64,000 bases of DNA, from assembly GCA_034439755.1 (NCBI GenBank), contig JAWXAZ010000117.1, forward strand, positions 1-64,000, given 5' to 3'. Made by a program: the position numbers and the translations under genes. The DNA comes from B1 sp034439755 (GTDB lineage: Bacteria; Bacteroidota; Bacteroidia; UKL13-3). The notes beneath the pieces were generated by a model that worked only from the letters and a program-made list of their open reading frames with translations, searched no databases and was not told where the DNA came from. Of this stretch, positions 1 to 8,667 are shown one piece after another; position 1 is the first letter of the stretch; each line of letters starts with the position of its first letter.

Positions 1-180
1 ATAGCGACAAAGCCGCAACATGGCGCGAATAACAGGAGAAGGTAATTGGGCTTCTTCCTAAAACCGAAATTGTTCGCTCAAAACGATACATAAGCTCGGC
101 AAAACCAGGCACCTCGAGTTTGGCCTGATTAATCAAATTGTTCTCTCCTAATTCTTCAGGATTCTTTTTTTAGTTGTCAT
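1..180 (-). pseudogene. 5' end of a tyrosine recombinase gene, frameshifted, partial
   Basis: Read on the minus strand, one frame encodes a stretch with KLEVPGFAELMYRF and TISVLGRSPITFSCY, which looks like the N-terminal SAM-like core-binding domain of Bacteroidota tyrosine recombinases. The only plausible ATG, at 178-180, is in a different frame. The two frames join if the run of seven T at 165-171 (A on the coding strand) gained one base. Either the gene has lost a base in this homopolymer, or the tract is phase-variable, or it is a sequencing error. The catalytic domain lies beyond the left edge, so integrase activity cannot be judged. Family assignment is from the sequence pattern only. 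Confidence 0.5.
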
Positions 181-388
181 ATTATTTATGATATATATTT
201 GAAATATACAAAAATAAATGAAAGCTAACATAGGTTTAGTTCAACAGCGGTATAGCAAAAAAGCGGGTGCAGTGGTTAATTGAAACTATGTGCAACGCAT
301 TTAGCTTTTAGGTGGTTGAAAAAATTGACCTACATAATCCGCTTATTCGCCAAGCGCCAAAACGATGTATTTTATATAAAAAACCATA

Positions 389-1241
389 TTGAGTTATCTT
401 TATTGGGTTACCTTTATTGGGTTACCTTTATTGGGTTACCTTTATTGGATTACCTTTATTGGGTTACCTTTATTGAGTTATCTTTATTGGATTACCTTTA
501 TTGGATTACCTTTATTGGGTTACCTTTATTGAGTTATCTTTATTGGATTACCTTTATTGAGTTAACTTTTTTGAGTTATCTTTTTCGAGTTACCTTTATT
601 GAGTTACCTTTATTGGGTTACCTTTATTGAGTTAACTTTTTTGAGCTATCTTTTTTGAGTTACCTTTATTGAGTTACCTTTATTGGGTTACCTTTATTGG
701 ATTATCTTTTTTGAGTTACCTTTATTGAGTTACCTTTATTGGATTATCTTTATTGAGTTAACTTTTTTGAGTTATCTTTATTGAGTTACCTTTATTGAGT
801 TATCTTTATTGGATTACCTTTATTGAGTTACCTTTATTGGGTTACCTTTATTGAGTTAACTTTTTTGAGCTATCTTTTTTGAGTTATCTTTATTGAGTTA
901 TCTTTTTTGAGTTACCTTTATTGAGTTACCTTTATTGGGTTACCTTTATTGGATTATCTTTATTGAGTTATCTTTTTTGAGTTACCTTTATTGGATTACC
1001 TTTATTGAGTTACCTTTATTGGGTTACCTTTATTGAGTTATCTTTATTGAGTTATCTTTATTGGATTACCTTTATTGGGTTACCTTTATTGGATTACCTT
1101 TATTGGGTTACCTTTATTGGGTTACCTTTATTGAGTTATCTTTATTGAGTTACCTTTATTGGGTTACCTTTATTGAGTTACCTTTATTTAGTTACCGTTA
1201 TTGAGTTACCTTTATTGGGTTACCTTTATTGGGTTATCTTA
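389..1241. repeat. 14-bp tandem repeat array, about 60 copies
   Basis: The consensus unit is TTGRGTTAYCTTTA, with some units TTGAGTTAACTTTT. The period stays at 14 with single-base variants spread through the array, so it is old enough to have diverged. It fills most of the gap between the recombinase fragment and the amylase gene and ends about 80 bp before the amylase start. An open frame through its left part (280-630) translates into 14-residue repeats and is an artefact of the period: where a unit has TTGAG the frame meets TGA, where it has TTGGG it does not. There are no spacers, so it is not a CRISPR array. Confidence 0.95.
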
Positions 1242-1322
1242 TTAAAGTAACGTTGCTTTATGCATTTTGTTGAGCGTTTTTTTGATAAAATTTGCTTGTT
1301 ACATTTTGAATAATTATAATTT

Positions 1323-3155
1323 ATGAAAAAATTGATTTTGCTTTTATTGCTTAGCGGCTCCCTAAATTTCAAAGTATATTCTCAAGTAAAATGGTGGAAT
1401 AATGTGACTGCTTACGAGGTATTTGTGCGTAGTTTTTACGATAGCAATGGTGATGGCATAGGAGATTTTAACGGGCTGAACCAAAAGCTTAGCTATTTAA
1501 ATGATGGCCTAGCAAACAATAAAGAGGACTTAGGAATTGGTCTTGTATGGCTAATGCCCATTAATGCTAGTCCGAGTTACCATGGTTATGATGTAACCAA
1601 TTACCTAACCTTGAATCCGCAATTTGGCAGCTTAAACGAATTCAAGGATTTGCTGAACCAAGCCCATAGCAGAGGAATAAAAGTGATCATGGATTTTGTA
1701 ATGAACCACAGTTCTAATCAACATCCTTGGTTTATAAAATCTGCTGCCAACGATTCATTTTATCGAAACTTTTATAGGTGGAATACCAGTCCGCCCAGTG
1801 GAACGGGTCCGTGGGGGCAACAAATTTGGCATCCTAAAAATGGAAGCAATTATTATGCTTTATTTTGGAGTGGGATGCCAGATTTAAACTATGAATATAA
1901 ACCCGTAAAAGATAGCCTGTTTGCAGCAGCAAAGTACTGGTTAAAAGATATTGGGGTAGATGGATTTAGGTTAGATGCGGCAATGTATATTTATGAAGAA
2001 GGAACAGTATTAAAGAACCATCCAAAGACTATTGAATTTTGGAGGGAGTTTAACGACAGTTGTAAATCATGGAACCACAGTTCATTGTTAATTGGGGAGG
2101 TTTGGGATACACCCCAAACCCTGGCATTGTATAAAGGTGCGCTCGATATGTGTTTCGACTTTGGCTTGTCGGACGCAACCATGTATGGCATAAAATCTGG
2201 CAATGCTAACAGCATTCGTTTGGCAATGGAGGATGGCAAGCAAATTTTTGACACAAACCAATATGGAGGCTTCTTAACCAACCACGATCAGAACCGTGTT
2301 TTTGATATTTTCTCTGGGAACCTAGGTATGATGAAAGCGGCGGCAAGTGCTATGCTCACCCAAGGCGGTGTTCCTTTTGTATATTATGGCGAAGAGATAG
2401 GCATGAAAGGCGCAAAACCAGATGAAAATATAAGGCGACCTATGCAATGGAATAATGGCACCAATGCGGGTTTCTCCACAGGAAATCCTTGGCGGGCATT
2501 AAACTCCAATTATACCAATTACAATGTAAGTACAGAAAAGGCTGATCCTAATTCCTTGTGGAATCATTATAGGAAACTTATCGAGGTAAGAAATGAAAAT
2601 TTAAGTTTGCAAAAAGGTAATCATAGCAATTTAATTACCACCCATACAGAGGTTTTGAGTTATTATAGAAGTTTAGAAAGTGAAGTGATTGTATTAGTTA
2701 ATCCAACGGGACTAATGAAAACTGATATTCAATTCAATTGGGTTCCAAGCAACCTAACAAAGGGATCTAATTTGGTGGTAGATTTATTAAATGATTCTAG
2801 TTTTTCTGTTATTCCGAAACAGGATTACTATCCCATAAAAATTAATTTAGGTCCTTATCAAAGTAGGGTTTTAAAATTACGATTTGCTATTTTAGAGGGA
2901 ATAGGTGAAAATGGTTGGGCAAATAGCATTCAACTATATCCAAATCCAGCGAGGAATCTAGTACATATTAATAGGCTGCAGAACCAGTCGGACTTGGCAT
3001 TTGAGCTATATAATTTGCAAGGAGAATTGGTTCAGACCGAAAAAATTGAAGGCAGCCAAAATGAAGTGAAGCTGATGGTTGCAAGCGGAATTTACTTGGT
3101 AAAATTAAGTGATTTATCAGGCCAAGTTAGCTACAAAAAACTACTTGTTGATTAG
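1323..3155 (+). CDS. Secreted GH13 alpha-amylase-family glycosidase with T9SS C-terminal sorting domain
   Basis: Predicted to hydrolyse alpha-glucan (starch or maltodextrin) outside the cell or on its surface. A signal peptide with a Leu-rich core ends near residue 21 (VYSQ). The GH13 barrel shows DFVMNH (region I), GFRLDA with nucleophile Asp218 (region II), LIGEVWD with acid/base Glu259 (region III) and TNHDQNR with Asp322 (region IV). Residues about 530-610 form a type IX secretion tail beginning LYPNPARN and ending with a conserved Lys-Leu-Leu-Val pattern. The 610-residue length fits amylase plus tail. The start is the first ATG after the 14-bp array and directly precedes the signal peptide. 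The last codons are tandemly duplicated downstream. Substrate specificity within GH13 is not resolved. Confidence 0.9.
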   Translation: MKKLILLLLLSGSLNFKVYSQVKWWNNVTAYEVFVRSFYDSNGDGIGDFNGLNQKLSYLNDGLANNKEDLGIGLVWLMPINASPSYHGYDVTNYLTLNPQFGSLNEFKDLLNQAHSRGIKVIMDFVMNHSSNQHPWFIKSAANDSFYRNFYRWNTSPPSGTGPWGQQIWHPKNGSNYYALFWSGMPDLNYEYKPVKDSLFAAAKYWLKDIGVDGFRLDAAMYIYEEGTVLKNHPKTIEFWREFNDSCKSWNHSSLLIGEVWDTPQTLALYKGALDMCFDFGLSDATMYGIKSGNANSIRLAMEDGKQIFDTNQYGGFLTNHDQNRVFDIFSGNLGMMKAAASAMLTQGGVPFVYYGEEIGMKGAKPDENIRRPMQWNNGTNAGFSTGNPWRALNSNYTNYNVSTEKADPNSLWNHYRKLIEVRNENLSLQKGNHSNLITTHTEVLSYYRSLESEVIVLVNPTGLMKTDIQFNWVPSNLTKGSNLVVDLLNDSSFSVIPKQDYYPIKINLGPYQSRVLKLRFAILEGIGENGWANSIQLYPNPARNLVHINRLQNQSDLAFELYNLQGELVQTEKIEGSQNEVKLMVASGIYLVKLSDLSGQVSYKKLLVD

Positions 3156-3290
3156 ACCCAAAATAGAAAATTGAGGTGCGATAAATTATTAGCTACAAAA
3201 AACTACTTGTTGATATAGACCCAAAATAGAAAATTGAGGTGCTATAAATTATTAGCTACAAAAAACTACTTGTTGATTAGACCCAAAAAA
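3129..3290. repeat. 62/63-bp tandem duplication of the amylase 3' end
   Basis: Three copies start at 3129, 3191 and 3254. The first includes the last codons and stop of the amylase gene, and the next two repeat those codons and the following 3' sequence outside the gene. The third is cut after about 37 bp. Copy 2 carries a 2-bp AT insertion. Confidence 0.9.
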
Positions 3291-3476
3291 GTGGCTCTAT
3301 GTAGAATATGGTGGGTAAAATAAGACTAAAAGGCTTTTTCTCTAATCTGCAATCGTGATTCATATTCACCATTAGATTAAAACTATACGCCTATCCATTA
3401 GCCGTGTTGCATCTTTAAACTTTACATACTACAAACATCCTAGCGCCAGAATATTTCTATTAAACTGCCAAAAAAA
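3291..3476. other. Intergenic remainder
   Basis: Between the duplicated amylase tail and the convergent YciI-like gene there is AT-rich DNA. I see no open frame, hairpin terminator or further repeat in it. Confidence 0.5.
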
Positions 3477-3776
3477 CTAGTTAAAATTAAGTTTTGGAAA
3501 ACGGTATGCCTCGCCATCGTGGATAAAAAGTTCATTTATTTCGATGGTAATAAATTGGTGAATTGGGAATTGTTGCACAATATCGAGCACCTCATCTGCT
3601 CTTTCCGAAAGAAAAATGATCCAACCTTTGCTGCGATCGAAACTGATGGAGTAAGATAATATTTGTCCTGCGGCAATAAGTTCGTTAATATAGGCCCTAT
3701 GTGCAGGAATCATGCGCATAAAATCTAGATCAATATCGTTGGGCAGAAAAATTTCTACCATGAATTGCTTTTTCAT
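3477..3776 (-). CDS. YciI / muconolactone-isomerase-like small protein
   Basis: A 99-residue protein starting MKKQFMVEIFLP. A short ferredoxin-like fold is suggested by the alternating strands and by the pattern of an N-terminal strand, a helix around RAYINELIAAGQIL, and a strand with GWIIFLSE. Such dimeric alpha-beta barrel proteins are often small-molecule isomerases or of unknown function. The frame is open further upstream to 3836, but the extension (rich in His, Cys and Lys) does not look like this family, so the internal ATG at 3776 is chosen. It is divergent from ppk1 and shares its upstream region. The actual substrate cannot be told. Confidence 0.5.
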   Translation of the reverse strand: MKKQFMVEIFLPNDIDLDFMRMIPAHRAYINELIAAGQILSYSISFDRSKGWIIFLSERADEVLDIVQQFPIHQFITIEINELFIHDGEAYRFPKLNFN

Positions 3777-3839
3777 ATGAATACAATTTACAAAACTTTT
3801 ACAACAATGATGCCTTTTTTTGATGTTAATATGCAACAG

Positions 3840-3856
3840 TTAACGATTTATTAACT
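3840..3856 (+). promoter_or_regulatory. Two TTAACN repeats 11 bp apart upstream of ppk1 (possible Pho box)
   Basis: TTAACG at 3840 and TTAACT at 3851 are direct repeats on an 11-bp pitch. The same pattern is repeated more fully before the phosphate genes at 26.3 kb. In Bacillus, PhoP binds TTAACA-like repeats on an 11-bp pitch; use by a Bacteroidota PhoB-type regulator is inference. Two repeats in AT-rich DNA could arise by chance. Confidence 0.3.
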
Positions 3857-3875
3857 TTAAATTGTGTTTTTTACC

Positions 3876-3907
3876 TTGATTTTAAGATTTATTATGAGTT
3901 AGTTTTG
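3876..3907 (+). promoter_or_regulatory. Possible Bacteroidota-type promoter of ppk1
   Basis: TTG at 3876-3878 and TAGTTTTG at 3900-3907 (matching TAnnTTTG) are 21 bp apart. They stand just before the ppk1 ATG at 3915, so the leader would be very short. Confidence 0.35.
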
Positions 3908-3914
3908 TATTTCA

Positions 3915-5990
3915 ATGATTAAGGAAAGAAAAGGTCATTTATTTAAGGACAGGGAAATTAGTTGGCTGCATTTTAACGAGCGCGTCTTACAAGAGGCCGA
4001 GAGCATGCATACTCCCTTTATGGAGCGCATTAAGTTTTTGGCTATTTTTTCTTCCAATTTGGACGAGTTTTTTAGGGTTAGGGTGGCGCAAATAAGGCGG
4101 CTACAAAAAATAAATGGAAAAAAGCCAATTTCTGAATACCAATCCTCACCAGATGAAATTTTGTCTGAAATTCAAAGGACCGTCATGGTATTGCAAGACA
4201 AATTTACCGCTATTTTTGAGGATCAAATTATACCTAAGCTTAATTCTCATAAAATTTTTATTGTAGAGGAGAACCAAGTCACTGAGGATGAATTAGGTAT
4301 TATCAAGCAATATTTCGTTAATCAGGTTATTAACCATCTTTTCCCTGTTGTTATTGACAATCTTAGGCATATTCCACACATGCGGGATAGAAGTATTTAC
4401 CTGGCGGTAAGAATGCGTGGTAGTGTATCAGGACAAGATCCAAAACATGCTATAATTGAAGTTCCCTCTGGTATTATCAATCGTTTCTTCACCCTTCCAC
4501 AAAATGAATCTGGGCAACATATAATCTTATTAGAGAATATCATAAAGATTAACCTTAAACGGATATTTTCCATTTTCGATTTTGAAGAATTTGAATCCTA
4601 TATCATTAAATTAACGCGAGATGCAGAATATGAAATTACGCACGACGAAAATGATTATTCTGTTAACCTGTTGGATAAAATTCAAAAGAGTTTAAAACAA
4701 AGGTCAAGGGGCTTACCCACGCGATTTGTTTATGATGAGTCGATGCCAAAGGACATGTTAGAGTTTTTGATTAAAAAATTGGACCTCAAAAACGTGAATT
4801 TGATTCCTGGAGGTAGGTACCATAATTTTAAAGACTTTATGGACTTCCCCAAGGTTGGTCCAAATGAGGCCTATTACCCAGCATTGGTGCAGGTGGCAGT
4901 AAAGGAATTTGAGCAGGAAAAATCGATGTTTAGCGCCATTAGTAAAAAGGATATTTTGTTGCACCAACCTTATCAAAGTTTTGATTATTTGATTAGGCTT
5001 TTAAGGGAGGCAGCCATTGATCCAAAGGTTACTACTGTTTTAATCACATTATATAGAGTAGCCAAGCATAGCAATGTGGTAAACGCCTTGATTAATGCTG
5101 TTAAGAATGGCAAAAAAGTTGTGGTGCTAATGGAATTGCAAGCACGATTTGATGAAGAATCTAATATTTATTGGACCAACAAATTGCAGGAAGCAGGGGC
5201 GCTGGTTCAATTTGGAAAAGCAGGACAAAAGGTGCATAGCAAGCTATGTTTAATATATAGAAAAGAAGATAATAAGGTGGTTAAATATGCCCATTTATCA
5301 ACAGGAAACTATAATGGTGTAACGGCTCGTATATACAGTGATTTTAGCTTGTTTACCAAGGATGCAAGAATTACCGATGAAATTGATGCCCTAACCGATA
5401 TCCTTTTTGTTGATTTAAAGCGCAGTGGATTTAAGCATATTTTGGTTGCACCTGATTTTATGAAGAAGCAATTTATTGCGCTTATTGAACAGGAGACAAT
5501 GAATGCCAAGTTGGGTAAACCAGCCTATATAAAAGCAAAAATGAACTCCTTGGTTGATACCGATATTATAAAGAAACTTTATGAGGCGAGCAATGCTGGG
5601 GTGAAAATTCAATTAATTATTAGAGGCATTTGTTGCCTAGTGGCTGGCATACCCAATAGCAGCGAAAACATTGAGGTAATAAGCATTATTGATAGGTTTT
5701 TGGAGCATTCGCGGGTGTTCATTTTTTGCAACAATCAAAAGGAGAAAATCTATTTATCGTCGGCAGATTGGATGAGTAGAAATTTGATGAATAGAATTGA
5801 GTGTGCCTTCCCTGTTTACGATTTAGGCAATCAAAAAATACTGAACGATATTTTTGAGTTGCAATGGAATGACCATTTAAAAGCTAGAATTGTGGATGGC
5901 ATTAATGACATAGAATTTAAGTCGAAAGGAGATAATCCATTAGACAGAAGCTCGCAGCAATTAAGCTTAGAATATATAAAGAAAATTTAA
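3915..5990 (+). CDS. ppk1: Polyphosphate kinase 1
   Basis: Makes inorganic polyphosphate reversibly from ATP through a phosphohistidine intermediate. The 691-residue length is typical. The N-terminal domain begins with the family pattern FKDREISWLHFNERVLQEA. The two catalytic-domain histidines are visible: His441 in KVHSKLCLIY (phosphorylated in the family) and His598 in FLEHSRVFIF. HLSTGNYNG and SSADWMSRN are further family signatures. ATG 3915 gives the standard N-terminus. The gene stands alone on the plus strand and converges on the KdsC-like gene. Upstream lie possible Pho-box repeats, consistent with phosphate control, which is known for ppk in other bacteria but is only inferred here. 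Confidence 0.95.
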   Translation: MIKERKGHLFKDREISWLHFNERVLQEAESMHTPFMERIKFLAIFSSNLDEFFRVRVAQIRRLQKINGKKPISEYQSSPDEILSEIQRTVMVLQDKFTAIFEDQIIPKLNSHKIFIVEENQVTEDELGIIKQYFVNQVINHLFPVVIDNLRHIPHMRDRSIYLAVRMRGSVSGQDPKHAIIEVPSGIINRFFTLPQNESGQHIILLENIIKINLKRIFSIFDFEEFESYIIKLTRDAEYEITHDENDYSVNLLDKIQKSLKQRSRGLPTRFVYDESMPKDMLEFLIKKLDLKNVNLIPGGRYHNFKDFMDFPKVGPNEAYYPALVQVAVKEFEQEKSMFSAISKKDILLHQPYQSFDYLIRLLREAAIDPKVTTVLITLYRVAKHSNVVNALINAVKNGKKVVVLMELQARFDEESNIYWTNKLQEAGALVQFGKAGQKVHSKLCLIYRKEDNKVVKYAHLSTGNYNGVTARIYSDFSLFTKDARITDEIDALTDILFVDLKRSGFKHILVAPDFMKKQFIALIEQETMNAKLGKPAYIKAKMNSLVDTDIIKKLYEASNAGVKIQLIIRGICCLVAGIPNSSENIEVISIIDRFLEHSRVFIFCNNQKEKIYLSSADWMSRNLMNRIECAFPVYDLGNQKILNDIFELQWNDHLKARIVDGINDIEFKSKGDNPLDRSSQQLSLEYIKKI

Positions 5991-6068
5991 CCCATTCAAA
6001 TTACCATTAGGCTATTTATTTATTTATTTAGGTAAATTAGTCCGTTTAATGGGAGGCTTTTATTCCCT

Positions 6069-6815
6069 TTATTGAGGTAATTTTCCAGCTACAATGATAC
6101 CATCTGTTATAGTAAAAAACTGTGTAACTTGGGCTTGTCTTTGGGCTAAGTAAGTCTGGTAAATTGGAGAAAAATTGCAACGTTCATCCATACATTGATC
6201 AAAATTACCATAAAGTCCTATTAACATTTCACTCGTTTCGCGAACAGCAAAATTACCACTCTCGTGTGCCGTTATATAATCTACCAAATTGTTCTGAACC
6301 AAATAATTTTTGAACAGCGGATTTGCTTTTCGGTTAATTCCAATTTTTAGTCCGCATACCTTGGCAATGCTTAAATCGAGCACATCATCAAATACATAAC
6401 AAACCTCGGATGCTTTAATATTATGTTGTTGGCAAAAGTGGTCTAAAGCAATTATCTTATGAGGCACCTTAAAATAACATCCGTCGAAATGCTCTCTCTG
6501 GGCAAAATAGAAAGCCATTTCATTTTTCTCTCCAGAAATAATGGCTGTTTTGGGTAATGTGTTTTGGTTCAAAAAATAACTAAACCGAAGCATATTGGTT
6601 CCCATACTATCTACCTCATTGAAAGTACTGCTTTTGTTTTCATTTTTAGCGGCATTATTAAACACGCCATCCCAATCGAACACAAAGGCCTTCACCTCAG
6701 ATAATTTAGAAGCCAACAAGTTAATAGGTGTACAAAACACACCCCCAATTTGGGTGAATAAAGATTCGATATGGATTATTGTGGGCATAGCATTTTTAAT
6801 TAAATCTATATTCAA
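6069..6815 (-). CDS. HAD-family phosphatase, KdsC-like
   Basis: A haloacid-dehalogenase fold protein with the nucleophile motif AFVFDWDGVFNN (about residues 43-54), a threonine/serine motif AIISGEKNE, and a C-terminal acidic motif YVFDDVLDLSIA. The cap-less layout and the position after kdnA, kdnB and kdsA fit Kdo-8-phosphate phosphatase, which removes the phosphate before KdnB oxidises C8. At 248 residues it is longer than typical KdsC (about 170-190), with an N-terminal extension of about 40 and a C-terminal extension. An internal ATG at 6788 is an alternative start. A hairpin terminator lies between it and the preceding gene, so it may have its own promoter or depend on read-through. Other HAD phosphatases acting on sugar phosphates remain possible. 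Confidence 0.6.
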   Translation of the reverse strand: MNIDLIKNAMPTIIHIESLFTQIGGVFCTPINLLASKLSEVKAFVFDWDGVFNNAAKNENKSSTFNEVDSMGTNMLRFSYFLNQNTLPKTAIISGEKNEMAFYFAQREHFDGCYFKVPHKIIALDHFCQQHNIKASEVCYVFDDVLDLSIAKVCGLKIGINRKANPLFKNYLVQNNLVDYITAHESGNFAVRETSEMLIGLYGNFDQCMDERCNFSPIYQTYLAQRQAQVTQFFTITDGIIVAGKLPQ

Positions 6816-6857
6816 AAATTGGGTCAGTATTTAATGTCTTTATTAGGCTCTTATAAA

Positions 6858-6887
6858 CAAAAAGACCACTCCAAAATGGAGTGGTCA
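6858..6887 (-). terminator. Rho-independent terminator after the transaldolase-CBS gene
   Basis: A 10-bp perfect stem (GACCACTCCA paired with TGGAGTGGTC, loop AAA) at 6864-6886 is followed on the minus strand by TTTTTG. It lies between the transaldolase-CBS gene and the KdsC-like gene, so it would end or attenuate the upstream operon transcript. Confidence 0.75.
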
Positions 6888-6905
6888 AAAAAAAAAAAGG
6901 GAAGA

Positions 6906-7916
6906 CTAATCTTCCAAATCTTGTATATCAATCATACCAATTGGTTTGCCATTTTCTGTAACCAGGATGGTATCTACTTTGGTTGATTTAAATAAGCCCG
7001 CTGCTTCATTTAATAAGGCTGAACTTTCGATAGAAACTGCAGAACCATAAGTAAAGCTACCCATAGTTTTGCCTAATACATCTCTGCCATCGGTTTGAAT
7101 TTTGCGGCGTAAATCGCCATCAGTAAAGACTCCTTTTAGGCTTCCATCTGCATTTACAACGGTAATTGCGCCAAAACCAAATTCGGTCATTTTAACGATG
7201 GCATCCACCAAGGTGGTTTCGGCCAATACGGTAGGATTTACTGCATTAATGGCTTCCTTTACCCTAACAGTCATTAAGCGGGTATCGTGAATAAATTGGT
7301 CGGTACCAACTGTTGTAAAATGATTTTCGGTTAGCTGTTTCATTATTTTTAATGGAACAGTAATGGTATGAACACCCAGGTTGATGGCGTTTCTAATGTG
7401 TTCCATGGTGCGAACCGAAGAGAACATCACTTTGGTATCATACCCATAATGATCTACTGCATCCACAATTTGAGCTACTAGATCTAGGGCATCGTGACCT
7501 TGGTCTTGCAAGCGACCCACTAATGGGCAAACATAAGTGGCACCTGCATGCATGGCCATATAAGCTTGTTGTAGGGTATACACTAAATGTACGTTGACCA
7601 ATAAACCCTCGTTGCGAAGCATTTTACAAGCACGCACACCTTCTAGGGAAACAGGTATTTTAAACACTGTCTTTTTAGGATCGAGTCCCAAAGCCAATTG
7701 GCGTTTAGCTTCTGCCAAAACATCTTCTGCAGTATCTCCTAATGCTTCTATTTGAAGAACAGGTACAATTTTAGATAATTTAACAATCATGGCATCCACG
7801 TCGGTAATACCTTCGCGTTGCATAAAGGTAGGCGTTGTGGTTAACCCATTTAAGAAGCCTAATTTAAATGCTTCTTCAATTTCTTTCAGGTTTGCTGAAT
7901 CTAAGTATAATTCCAT
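6906..7916 (-). CDS. Transaldolase / fructose-6-phosphate-aldolase-like enzyme fused to a CBS-domain pair
   Basis: Residues 1 to about 215 are a class I aldolase of the MipB/TalC type: LYLDSANL at the start and the Schiff-base lysine Lys86 in VFKIPV. Residues about 225-336 are two CBS domains containing GVFTDGDLRR, a pattern characteristic of the CBS pair of KdsD arabinose-5-phosphate isomerase. Two conserved active-site positions differ from E. coli FsaA by hand alignment: TTTPT replaces TTNPS (Asn28 to Thr), and NVHLVY has His where Thr109 is expected. No KdsD is visible in the window. Arabinose 5-phosphate is the KdsA substrate, and aldolases of this class can form it from glycolaldehyde and glyceraldehyde 3-phosphate, so a role in supplying it is a reasonable hypothesis. 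Domain identity is firm; the reaction is not. Confidence 0.85.
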   Translation of the reverse strand: MELYLDSANLKEIEEAFKLGFLNGLTTTPTFMQREGITDVDAMIVKLSKIVPVLQIEALGDTAEDVLAEAKRQLALGLDPKKTVFKIPVSLEGVRACKMLRNEGLLVNVHLVYTLQQAYMAMHAGATYVCPLVGRLQDQGHDALDLVAQIVDAVDHYGYDTKVMFSSVRTMEHIRNAINLGVHTITVPLKIMKQLTENHFTTVGTDQFIHDTRLMTVRVKEAINAVNPTVLAETTLVDAIVKMTEFGFGAITVVNADGSLKGVFTDGDLRRKIQTDGRDVLGKTMGSFTYGSAVSIESSALLNEAAGLFKSTKVDTILVTENGKPIGMIDIQDLED

Positions 7917-7983
7917 GGTATAAACTTGTTATAAATGCTTTTGCGCAAAAATAGGCTTAAAATCGAAAATTGCTAAAATAGGG

Positions 7984-8655
7984 CTAATTAAATTTCCCCA
8001 TTCCAAATTGATAGCCAACGCTTATGTTTATTCCGCCTGGCGATTGTTGTTTAAAACTATTGAGTTGCTTGGAAGTAAACCTTAACTCTTTTGTAGAAAA
8101 TGGCCAGGCACCATTGATACCATCTTTAACAAAAGCCTCATCAAATTCCACATTTACTTCGTTAAGTGCCATTGAAATACCCAATTCCACAAAAAACCGG
8201 TTTCCTTTTTTATTTAAAAATTGCCTTTGAACACTTAAGTGCAACACATTTATTGGCTTAAAATTCAGCAGTGTTTTTTCTAACATAAACGCATCTCCAT
8301 CATAAATAGACCTCACTTCTGGCGCATACAAAAATTGGTTCAGACCGTAATTTCTTGTAAACCCAATGCTGGGACACCAGGTATTATTTTTACCCGCAAA
8401 TGTGGTGAAAGATACGCCAGATTTATAACCCCATAAGCCAAGTCCTAAATTTACTTCAGCGAGCGTTTTTTCGCTTAACCTCATTCCAAAATCAATGCCC
8501 AAAATGCCATATTTTCCTTTAATACCAGTTCCTAAGCCCAAATAAGTGGCATAAAGTGACTTATCTGCTTTGGTTGTGTAGGCAGGTTCGTATTGGGCTG
8601 AACCAAATTTTGAAAGGAATAAAAAGGAAAATAAGATGGTTAATTTAGATTTCAT
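7984..8655 (-). CDS. Predicted outer-membrane beta-barrel protein
   Basis: A 223-residue protein with a signal peptide (MKSKLTILFSFLFLSKFGSAQ). Alternating aromatic and hydrophobic strands such as YLGLGTGIKGKYG and NISVGYQFGMGKF at the end are typical of small barrels. It sits inside the Kdo8N operon, 12 bp after kdsA, so it may be co-expressed with LPS core synthesis. I do not recognise a specific family. Confidence 0.55.
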   Translation of the reverse strand: MKSKLTILFSFLFLSKFGSAQYEPAYTTKADKSLYATYLGLGTGIKGKYGILGIDFGMRLSEKTLAEVNLGLGLWGYKSGVSFTTFAGKNNTWCPSIGFTRNYGLNQFLYAPEVRSIYDGDAFMLEKTLLNFKPINVLHLSVQRQFLNKKGNRFFVELGISMALNEVNVEFDEAFVKDGINGAWPFSTKELRFTSKQLNSFKQQSPGGINISVGYQFGMGKFN

Positions 8656-8667
8656 GGCCTTAGCATT

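Noticed and set aside
280..630. Open frame with 14-residue repeats (YLYWVTFIGLPLLD type)
   Set aside because: It is a translation of the 14-bp array; three units make 14 codons. No start signal and no homologue-like features.
389..1241. CRISPR or iteron origin at the 14-bp array
   Set aside because: No spacers; the period is too short for CRISPR and no replication initiator gene is next to it.
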